From Orychophragmus violaceus (taxonomy: Eukaryota; Streptophyta; Magnoliopsida; Brassicales; Brassicaceae), in assembly GCA_030180135.1 (NCBI GenBank), contig CM058235.1, positions 16,950,720 to 17,014,719 of the forward strand: a stretch of 64,000 bases of DNA, in the 5' to 3' direction. The translations under genes and the position numbers were made by a program. Positions within the stretch are counted from its first letter, which is position 1. Each line of letters starts with the position of its first letter. The notes beneath the pieces were generated by a model, which did not search any database, was not told the origin of the DNA, and was given only the letters and a program-made list of their open reading frames with translations. Below are positions 56,000 through 64,000 of the stretch, in pieces.

Positions 56000-57249
56000 A
56001 TTGTATAACGTTAAACATCAAATGTTTTCTTATGTATGTTCTCTAAAGAAACCAAATGTTTTAACAGTCAAGTCCCAAAGTATTTCTTTAATTTCATTGT
56101 GTACTATTTCTTTAACAGTCTAGGTAATTATACAGATAAAAATAAATTTTAAAATTGAGGCAATAAAAAGAAATATTTTATGAGTAAGTTACAACTACAG
56201 GTAAGTATAAATTCAAAAAATTGGCCAAACAAAATACGGGAAACCAAAACCTAATTTTATAGCCCAAAGTATTTTAATTACCCGCATAAACCCAATAACT
56301 TTCGATAAAGTGTCCAGAATTACTCAATTACGACAAACCCTGATTTTATTATGTTCTTCTCCTTCTTTGAAATCTTCTTTGATTCATCTCGCTAATCTCT
56401 CTCAAAATCCACTTACATGCCCACCAATCTCAAAATGGTATCTCTTCTTTCAATCTCTTTTCAAGGCTCTCATTCTAGTCGCTAACTTTGGCAGACACCC
56501 TATTGACCCTATCAAACTCTTCTTTGAATCTCTCAGTCACGAAACTCTTCGTGATACGAGCCCTACATCTACGGGTAAGATATGACGTTAGGATGTGTGT
56601 TAAACCCTCACGTGATTGAGCTTTGCTTTGCTTTAGAAACAGGATTGCTTCTGAGTCTGATTGTCGGTTTGCTTATGATTTTCTTGTAGTTATCTTGTTT
56701 TGGAACAACTGAATTTGGTTTTAGAGGTTGTAAACCACTATAATATTCCTCTTTCTGTTTCAATATGGTCTCCATATCCTGGATAAGTTGGTTGTTTTGT
56801 TTATAACGAGTGTTTGATGAGTTAGAGTATGATGGTTAGGATGTTAATCCTACAGTTAGCAAGATATTGAGTTTGATGTCTTTGTTTAACTATTATCTGT
56901 GTTCTACTATGTTTGATTGCATGGGCGTTTAAAAGATATATTTTGTATCATTTTAAGACATGACCAAACCATCCATAAATTTACTGTTAATCATTTTTCG
57001 AGGCTATCTGTCAATGACTGATGAAAGACATGGTCAGCACTCCAAAAGACTGCCGAAGCACTGCATCAGACTGCGGCCTCGGGAGATCTCAACAGATGAA
57101 TATAACTACATATTTACTGAGTGAAAGAAAGATTTTTAACCATATGGATCTTTATGTTAACCAAGAGAACATATTTATCACAAGATGATCCAGATTTTTA
57201 ATCTATTTTAAAAGTTGTATATTTTTTGCAATAACAATATAAATGCAGA
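56000..57249. other. Unassigned sequence with a possible gene fragment
   Basis: An open stretch of about 90 codons on + (56310-56585) has no ATG at its head but ends at a plausible splice donor (ACGG/GTAAGATATG). The following T-rich sequence looks intronic, so it may be a captured 5' gene piece. I do not recognise it. 57160-57249 repeats 44833-44940 (TGTTAACCAAGAGAACATAT). Confidence 0.25.
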
Positions 57250-57392
57250 CTTAAGCTGATTGAACATTTAAATTTGTAAAGGTAGATTAATATTATATCA
57301 GGAGATTAGCTTGCCCCTGTCTGAAGCAAATCGGAAATTTTGCTAGACTTTTGGGTGAATAATTTCTAAAACATGATTGTTAGGAAGTCATA
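57250..57392 (+). other. Start of the upstream module of gene copy 4
   Basis: TTGAACATTTAAATTTGTAAAGG to TGATTGTTAGGAAGTCA matches other module starts. It is interrupted by the Helitron and resumes at 58471. Confidence 0.55.
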
Positions 57393-58470
57393 TCATCATA
57401 TATCATATATAATATAAAAGTTGAAGTTATAGGCGTTTGAGAGTGTCCACATATGATTTAAAAAAACACAATATTATTGGTCCACTTCATCATTCGAAAT
57501 TGAGAAAATTTACAATTTTTAAATTTTATAAATAGGAAACTTACATAGAAATAGAAATAAAAAAATATCCATAAATTGTCATAAAAACATAATGTAATAA
57601 GAAACACAATTTTATAAATAGGAAAACTAACATAAAAAATAGAAATAAGAAACATACATAAATTATCATAAAAAGAACAAAATGTCAAATAAGTATTATT
57701 TAATTTAATTATGTACTTACTTATATTCAAAAAAAAAAATATAAAATTCAAAAAATATAATTAAATATTACGTACATGATTTACTTTTTCCTTGATTAAC
57801 ATAATTTCCAACTATTATAAAAAAGAATTAGAAATTTTCTTTTTAAAAGTTTAGCAATTAATTATAAATACGCAACTTAAATTTCAATAGCTTACATAAA
57901 TTTCTAAATCAAAAATATTTTTTGAAAGACAAAAATAACTTGATAAAACAAGTGCCAATTCTTTTTCTAACTAACCATTTGCTTCATTGTTTTTGAACGA
58001 GCTCAGAAAAGTTTTAACAAGAAAGAAGTTTTGGTTAGAGTTCTTCATTTCTGGGAGGCACGGAACATCAAAAAAGAGGTTTACTTATGGGTCTTGAACT
58101 CCTTCTCATTGATCAAAAGGTAATTAAAATTTTATTAATACATCATCTATTCAATATTTAGTTAACACAACTACTTATATATTTTAACAAAATAATGCAA
58201 GGTGCTGTTATCCACATACTCATATCTGCTAAATGGATATGCTACTATGAATATAAATATTTTTTTATAATATTAAAATCAAAAAACAATAATAAAATTA
58301 CAAACTTTATTAATATTGAATTTAAACTAATTTAGAGAAATATAATATCGAAAAACGACAGTAAAAATTACAAACTTTATTAATATTGAATTTATACTAA
58401 TTTAAAAAATACAATAAATAAAATTATGAATACGTATCCGTGCGTAGCGCGGCGTGGCTGAAAAACCTAG
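57393..58470 (+). mobile_element. Helitron, non-autonomous
   Basis: The 3' end has the hallmark CCGTGCGTAGCGCGG hairpin about 18 bases before a terminal CTAG followed by T. The 5' end begins TCATCATATATC after an A. Helitrons begin with TC, end in CTRR with a preceding hairpin and insert between A and T without duplicating target bases. The interior is AT-rich with no Rep/helicase gene. The 3' end is firm, the 5' end approximate. Confidence 0.7.
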
Positions 58471-58937
58471 TAGTGTTAAAATAAGACTTTGTAAGGTTTT
58501 CCGGCGAGAGTCGTGTATTTTTAAAAAGAATATTGTGATACTAGTAGGAAGTAGTGTTAAAATAAGACTTTGGAAGGTTTTATTCTGCTCCCGAGAGTCA
58601 TGTACTCATGTCTTGTTAAAATAAGACTGGTAAGAAGTAGTGTTTAAATAAGACTTTTTGATTTCCATATGTATATAGATGAACAGATGTGCTGAGCATT
58701 TAAACATGCGTATGCAAATTAATATATAACACGAGATTAGATTGCCCCTTTCTAGAACGAAGCGATAGCTTTAAGTAATACCAATATAAAAATATATTGA
58801 TTATGTAATGATGTGTTACATCACTCCTATACGTAACACGCACGACTCTATATAAGAAGAAGATTTCCCTCGTTATATCTCACAACCAAAATAAAAGATA
58901 TTGATCAAACTATATTTGAAATATATCTATACTACAG
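58471..58937 (+). promoter_or_regulatory. Repeat module remainder and promoter of gene copy 4
   Basis: Three repeat units (58471-58660) follow the Helitron. The stretch TTTGAGCTATTTC present in other copies is missing. TATATAA lies at 58849-58855, 89 bases before the ATG. Confidence 0.55.
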
Positions 58938-59402
58938 ATGGCTCCTCTTCTAGAGAGTGTTTACAATGTTTCTGGTAAGGGTAGTGTACACGTAGAGATT
59001 GGTGGCAAGTCGTTCGATATTGACAATGATGAGTCTCAGCCAATCAATCGTCGTCTTCCTACGGATGCATACATGAAGATTTATGTAGATCATGAAGAGG
59101 ATCAAGCATATCTGCTGAAGTATGTCCTTCCCAATATCAAGCTGAATGATCCTCTGGGGAAGCTCAATGGCGTTCCTGATTCCGCGGTCCGTATGGATTT
59201 TTCTGATAAAAATATTCGTATAAGCATGTTTCCAAGTGAAATGCATATATCATGCGATGGTAAATTTTTAGGGATCTATCAGCCAGATGGAAGTCCAATT
59301 TATTATTCATCCATTGTTGCAAGACATGACCTCCATGCTGGAGGTATCATAGTCACCGGAGGTGCGAATTCAGAAGAAGAGGGTGAGGTTAAAGAAGCCT
59401 AA
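58938..59402 (+). CDS. Unrecognised 154-aa protein, diverged family copy 4
   Basis: The same protein family as 1166, with about one residue in five changed. It has one extra residue at GKGSVHVEIGGK (13-24), a changed segment NRRLPTDAYMKIYVDHEED (37-55), RMDFSDKNIRI (85-95) and an extra residue in VARHDLHAGG (127-136). Segments YLLKYVLPNIKLNDPLGK, HISCDGKFLGIYQPDGSPIY and the acidic tail are conserved. Length changes are whole codons and the frame is intact, which argues that the protein was under selection while it diverged. Residue 2 is Ala, as in copy 2. Function unknown. Confidence 0.8.
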   Translation: MAPLLESVYNVSGKGSVHVEIGGKSFDIDNDESQPINRRLPTDAYMKIYVDHEEDQAYLLKYVLPNIKLNDPLGKLNGVPDSAVRMDFSDKNIRISMFPSEMHISCDGKFLGIYQPDGSPIYYSSIVARHDLHAGGIIVTGGANSEEEGEVKEA

Positions 59403-59990
59403 CACTGAGCACCAGCAAGACATGTCATTTGACTAAGTCTCCTTTTCGCTTTTATTTCAGTCTTTGCCAATAGTATTGTGGATTAATTTATGCTCCTATC
59501 GTTTAGGGCACACCCACATTTCCTTTTTTTCTGCTTTCTGCTTCCAAGTTTGTAGGAGTTGAGACTCCATATGTAAATTAAAAATAAAACAATGAATAAA
59601 GGCATAATTTGTTTCCTTACTATATATAAATATATGTTCTTTTCTTCTTATATATTGTTTTGACAGAGACAACATTTATGGTGTTGTCGCTTCTTTTTTG
59701 GATCCATGAAACTGTTTTCTCTTATAAAAAGGCGATCAAACAATCAGATTAGTGTTTATGAGTCTATATCCTACTGTGATTGCTTCAGGATTAAAAGTAA
59801 GAATTTAAGCTAATTCAGAGACCTTTGAAGTTGCTTGTACAACAACAAACCGCCAAAAAATTGATATAAACTATGAATGTTCTTTTAATTGGATTGTTAT
59901 GCAATGTCTTTGAAATTATGCTATTTCATTCTCAAATAGGATGTAAATAACACATATTTGTATTGTCATTCATGTAAGTCAAAAGCTTTT
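59403..59990 (+). other. 3' UTR and flank of gene copy 4
   Basis: Same 3' flank as the other copies (AATAAA near 59595). It ends at the Tat-like fragment boundary TCAACTCGAT. Confidence 0.6.
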
Positions 59991-60811
59991 TCAACTCGAT
60001 CAAAGATTCGACAGTACGCAAGCACCAACTACTTGCCAAAAAACCCTGAGCACCGATCAAAACCTAAGAAGAAGGGTAATGAGAAAATACTTGCGTCGAA
60101 CTGATCAAGAGATCTCCTCACTCGCTCGGCGTGGATATCTGGCCACTTCTAAATCCCGTGTGCGACAAGCTTTTTATGGTCCTCGTAAAATCCTTGCGGA
60201 GGTGGAACAGAAATAGGATGACGATCTGCAAGATTAAAAAACGAGTATGAGTTAGTCAATAAAAAGGAACGAGCAAAATCATGTAACAAGTACTACCATG
60301 ATAATGATTCCAACTCGTCATACACTGCCTCTCCGGGTCGGGAACCGATGCCTTATTAACTCGCACACAAAAGTACTGATCCTGCTAGGCATCCGTTTTT
60401 GATGGATTCTCGATAACGAGCTTGAGACCATATCGGGTCTCATGTTAACATAACGAGTCCCCATAGTACCATTATTCACTGATATCGTCAAAATCTCTTC
60501 ACAAAATCGAAGGCTCATTTCGACGTTGCACTACGCAGCCAGGACCATAGCCCCGACCATGTTGTGTATCGCTGCAGGACAAAGTTGCGGAAACCTCAGG
60601 TGACTATCCTTGCACCATAAATCGTATAGGCATATCCAGCCCTCCGGGCAATACCAAGGCCTTTCGTCCTCTTCGGGTAGACAAAGTTCGAGCCTGGTAG
60701 CTCTAGCACGAGCACAGTTTCTCACAATCAACTTCAAATCATCCTCATCGCACGTCGTCTTAAGAACAACCCGAGGAGCTTGGCGCTTCGTCGGTTTCTT
60801 TAACTTAGTAA
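59991..60811 (-). pseudogene. Antisense Transposase_28-like ORF fragment
   Basis: Both exons are partly present: second exon with QGFYED and ERVRRSL-like sequence near 60110-60215, main exon from MSLRFCEEILTISVNNG (60518) up to TKLKKPTK (about 60805), with a frameshift near 60525. It is the short variant lacking LPRLLVAYCEK, like those at 2437 and 24562. It is joined at about 60811 to the middle of a gene copy. Confidence 0.55.
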
Positions 60812-60812
60812 G

Positions 60813-61199
60813 GATATTGACAATGATGAGTCTCAAGCAATCAATTGTCCTCTTACTACGGATGGGTACTCGAAGATTTATAAAGCTCAAGAAGAGGATC
60901 AAGCATATCTGCTGAAGTATGTCCTTCCCAATATCAAGCTTAATGATCCTCTGGGGAAGCTCAATGGCGTTCCTGATTCCGCGGTCCGTATGGATTTTTC
61001 TGATAGAAATATTCGTATAAGCATGTTTCCAAGTGAAATGCATATATCATGCGATGGTAAATTTTTAGGGATCTATCAGCCAGATGGAAGTCCAATTTAT
61101 TATTCATCCATTGTTGCAAGACATGACCTCCATGCTGGAGGTATCATAGTCACCGGAGGTGCGAATTCAGAAGAAGAGGGTGAGGTTAAAGAAGCCTAA
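60813..61199 (+). pseudogene. Fifth family copy: 5'-truncated and chimeric
   Basis: Starts abruptly at codon 26 of the family (DIDNDESQ) with no promoter, leader or ATG. 129 codons remain open to the normal stop; the first in-frame ATG is at 60990, which would give 69 residues. The N-terminal part (QAINCPLTTDGYSKIYKAQE) is of the 151-aa type and the C-terminal part (GKLNGVPDSAVRMDFSDRNI onward) of the 154-aa type, so it is a recombinant with a crossover in the shared stretch at about 60890-60955. It is almost certainly not expressed from its own promoter. Confidence 0.75.
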
Positions 61200-62400
61200 C
61201 ACTGAGCACCAGCAAGACATGTCATTTGACTAAGTCTCCTTTTCGCTTTTATTTCAGTCTTTGCTAATAATATTGTGGATTAATTTATGCTCCTATCGTT
61301 TAGGGCACACCCACATTTCCTTTTTCAGTTTCTGCTTCCATGTTTGTAGGAGTTGAGACTCCATATGTAAATTAAAAAAATTAAAACAATGAATAAAGGC
61401 ATAATTTGTTTCCTTACCATATATAAATATATGTTCTTTTCTTCTTATATATTGCTTTGACTGAGACAACAATTATGGTGTTGTCGCTTCCTTTTTGGTT
61501 CCATGAAACTGTTTTTCTTATAAAAAGGTGATCAAACAATCAAATTAATGTTTATGAGTTTATTGAAGATGTATATGATGTGTTAGTTACGGCGTAGTAT
61601 AAGACGTAAATTGAAGCTATTTCAGCGACCTATGAACTTGCTTATACATTCGAGCAACAAAGCGCCAAAAAAATTTATATAAACCACGAATGTTCTTTTA
61701 ATTGGATTGTGCAAATATAACATCTTTTTATAAATGGTAAGAACAGTTTGAAAAAACCATATAAAAGGATTTCAAACTACAAATATCAAATTATAAGAGC
61801 GACATGGATGGGTCTATCTTCTCATAATATAAACAGTGTAAAGAACACAAGAAACTCAGCTTCTGAAATCGGTAGTTTATGACAAATAGGAAAAAGAATA
61901 TAACGGTTGAATACAAATATATAATTCATGCCAACTTATGTGACTTGTGTTGTTTATGCGTTAAAAAACATAAATTGCAAAATCTTAAAAAATTTCCTTT
62001 TGTAACTTGAACTCCTCTAGATTGATTGAAATTATATTGGTTCAAATAACATTCTCACCAGTTTCGAATAATATGATGTGAAAGTGAGTTTTGATTGTTG
62101 AAATATCCTCATACAGCCCATCACCCAGATTAATGTTTTGGTCTCAAAATGCAGTGGTGAAAGGTTCCCACCTCCTTCATTACTAATGTTCGGTTCGTGT
62201 CCTAAGTACAAGTAACCATATTTTAACGGGCCATCTATTTGACGCCATTGCCCCTTTTAGCTAAATTGTTCTCCCTTTAATTCTCCACCGACATACGAGG
62301 CTGTGGTAAACCATAAACCCCCCACTACAAGAAAAAAAAATATTAGAACTAACGGTAATTTCCGTAGGAAATGGTCAAAACCAACTGAATAACCCATAAT
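61200..62400 (+). other. 3' flank of copy 5 and diverged distal flank
   Basis: 61200-61560 is the usual 3' UTR/flank. 61700-62310 matches 46507-46870 and 54360-55000. It ends with a CACTACAAGAAAAAAAAAT motif near 62320 and GTAATTTCCGTAGG, parallel to 55003. No further gene. Confidence 0.5.
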
Positions 62401-62886
62401 TGGATTGTTATGTAATGTCTTTCAAATTATGCGAGTTCATTCTCAAATAGGATATAAATAACACATATTTTGTATTGTCATGCATGTAAGTCGAAGCTGT
62501 TTGAACTACCCGTACTGGTTTATTGTTGAAACTAAGTCTCCCTTTTTTAAGTTACTCAATATGCCAATTTATTAGCGTGTTATAAGCACTACAAGAAATA
62601 TGCTTATTGTCTGAACTCCTCTAAATGTATTAAAAATTAGATCATTCTATTGGTTCAAACAACATCTCACCAATCTAGAATAGTTTGTTGTGAAAGTGAC
62701 TTATGACTGTTGAAATATCCTCATACATCCCAGATCCAAATTATTGTTTTAGTCTTAACATGTAGTGGTGAAAGACTACTCCTAGTGTTCTTTGTCTCAA
62801 TAAGAAGAAATGTTTTTGAAAATTTAAGTGGATAAAAATGTTTTTGAAAATTTAAGTGGATAAAAATGTTTTAGTATATTCCAACA
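62401..62886. other. Rearranged pieces of the duplicated unit
   Basis: 62401-62520 is distal 3' flank (TGTAATGTCTTTCAAATTATG). 62521-62600 matches 53884-53960 with a short CACTACAAGAAATATGC. 62640-62790 matches 54680-54830. A 32-base direct repeat (TTTTTGAAAATTTAAGTGGA core) occurs at about 62810-62870. Confidence 0.45.
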
Positions 62887-63019
62887 CTCATGTCGTTTAG
62901 GGCACACCCACATTTCCTTTTTCTGCTTTGTGCTTCCAATTAGTTTGTTGGAGTTGAGACTCCATATGTAAATTTAAAAAAAAAAAAAACAATGCATAAT
63001 TTGTTTCCTTGCTATATAT
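62887..63019 (+). other. Relic of another gene copy: 3' UTR piece
   Basis: GTCGTTTAGGGCACACCCAC through GAGTTGAGACTCCATATGTA is the family 3' UTR. It is cut at CTATATAT by the copia LTR that begins at 63020. Confidence 0.6.
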
Positions 63020-63580
63020 TGTAAAGAAATCTTCGATAGTGCTTAGCACTAGCCCAAGACCGTAATACCCGAGAGACCAAAAAAAAAACCTTCTAAGTAT
63101 GAAGAAATTTATGGAAGAACACTTAGAGAAATTTGGAGACACTTAGAAAAAATTAGAGAACTTAAGAAGAAGGACACTCTTTCTTTAAACTTGCTTTTTA
63201 TTCACTTGTTCAACTTCTTGTACATGTTACAAATGAGGGGGTGAGGAGGTATTTATAGCCTCCATAAGAGTCTTACATAATAATCTAGATTTTTCTACAC
63301 TAACCTCCTTAGTCTAGATATTTCCTAAATCTCTAGAATTCTCTAATAATAATTTATTACAATATCTAGATTTTTATTACACAACATCTAGATTTTTCTA
63401 AAAGAATATCTTACATAATTATCTCTTAGAATTCTCTAAAACATTTAGAGGAGGTGATGATCTCTAATGATGTTTCTAGAGAAATTCTAGAATTTGGGCT
63501 TAACTTTGGGTTTAGTCCAATATGGGTAATTGGATTATAAACCCATTATTAAGCTTAATCCAAAATCAAGTTTAACTTCA
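63020..63580 (-). repeat. 3' LTR of a second copia element
   Basis: TGTAAAGAAATCTTC...TTTAACTTCA on the + strand, with TG...CA ends. It is preceded on the element strand by a purine tract (TTTAAGGGGGAGTAT). The left border was placed where the family 3' UTR sequence stops. The 5' LTR is outside the window. Confidence 0.65.
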
Positions 63581-64000
63581 ATACTCCCCCTTAAACTTGA
63601 TTTTGTCAACCATCCCGAGTTTTGAACGAAGTAACTCGAACTGACCTTTCGGTAGCGACTTGGTGAAGATATCTGCAATGTTGTCTTCACTTCGAACTTC
63701 CAAAGCTTCAATTGTCCCATCAAGCACCTTCTCCCGTATGAAGTGATGTTCCAATTCAATATGTTTTGTCCTTGCATGAAACACTGGATTGTTAGCCAGC
63801 TTGATAGCACTTTGATTATCTCCATAGATGGAAACCGGCTTATTGATTGGCTCGAACAAGTCTTCAAGGAGTCTTCGAAGCCATATACACTCTTGAGCTG
63901 CGAGTGTTGAAGCTTTATACTCCGCTTCAGTGGTAGACAACGACACCGTTGCTTGCTTCTTGCTGCACCATGAAATGCTTGTGTCTCCACATAAGAACAC
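63578..64000 (-). CDS. Copia pol, RNase H C-terminus (partial, runs off the window)
   Basis: 140 codons, open at the window edge. The copia RNase H core is clear: SWCSKKQATVSLSTTEAEYK, WLRRLLEDLF, IYGDNQSAIKLANNPVFHAR, TKHIELEHHFIREK and DIFTKSLPKGQF. The frame ends MVDKIKFKGEY and its TGA stop coincides with the first bases of the 3' LTR. No lesion is seen, so the element may be intact beyond the window. Confidence 0.85.
   Translation of the reverse strand: MFLCGDTSISWCSKKQATVSLSTTEAEYKASTLAAQECIWLRRLLEDLFEPINKPVSIYGDNQSAIKLANNPVFHARTKHIELEHHFIREKVLDGTIEALEVRSEDNIADIFTKSLPKGQFELLRSKLGMVDKIKFKGEY

Noticed and set aside
56310..56585. 91-codon protein-coding gene
   Set aside because: The frame lacks an ATG at its start and no homology is recognised; mentioned only as a possible fragment.
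60531..61043. 170-codon minus-strand frame that looks like a new fusion protein
   Set aside because: It joins the antisense strand of the truncated gene copy to the antisense-ORF fragment at the 60811 junction; a chance open frame with no promoter.

Overview
This window is nuclear DNA of a flowering plant, most likely a member of the Brassicaceae. The evidence is AT-rich sequence with introns and TATA-type promoters, CACTA, Mutator-like (MULE), Helitron and plant LTR retroelements, a fragment of an EXO70 exocyst gene, and Sadhu-like retroposons. The species cannot be named from the sequence. There is no bacterial or organellar gene organisation.

The only apparently functional cellular genes are copies of a small intronless gene of unknown function. 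They lie on the + strand at 1166-1621, 23516-23971, 45561-46016 (151 aa each, almost identical) and 58938-59402 (154 aa, diverged). A fifth, 5'-truncated chimeric copy is at 60813-61199. Two further relics at about 25793 and 62887 keep only the 3' flank. Each full copy carries the same promoter (TATATAA about 80-90 bases before the ATG), the same upstream module of short tandem repeats, and the same 3' flank with AATAAA. The protein is soluble-looking with an acidic tail; I do not recognise it.

The rest is a nest of transposable elements that were amplified together with the gene. (i) 2.2-14.2 kb and 30.6-36.7 kb hold truncated 3' halves of a Ty3/gypsy element, probably of the Tat/Retand lineage: an antisense, spliced ORF (Transposase_28-like), then a polypurine tract, then a +-strand LTR. 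Most carry a nested minus-strand retroposon of about 1.4 kb with 15-base target duplications. Part of this is a tandem repeat with a 3,997-base period. (ii) 15.2-17.8 kb holds two MULE-like elements with long terminal inverted repeats and 10-base target duplications; one carries a captured exon. (iii) 18469-23275 is a complete but non-autonomous LTR element inserted just upstream of gene 2. (iv) 26.8-30.6 kb holds an AT-rich block with a repeated short motif and a decayed CACTA-type transposase gene. (v) 37.2-38.1 kb holds a captured EXO70 fragment, a tRNA-like sequence and a tandem repeat. (vi) 38555-43887 is a young, nearly complete chromovirus with perfect target duplications, whose single reading frame is cut by one stop codon. 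(vii) 46872-53883 is a Ty1/copia element with intact gag and ruined pol. (viii) 57393-58470 is a Helitron. (ix) The right edge enters another Ty1/copia element.

The main biological story is a local gene family spread by segmental duplication. Its repeated promoter modules have independently received two MULEs, an LTR element and a Helitron, so paralogous copies differ mainly in the mobile DNA next to their promoters.
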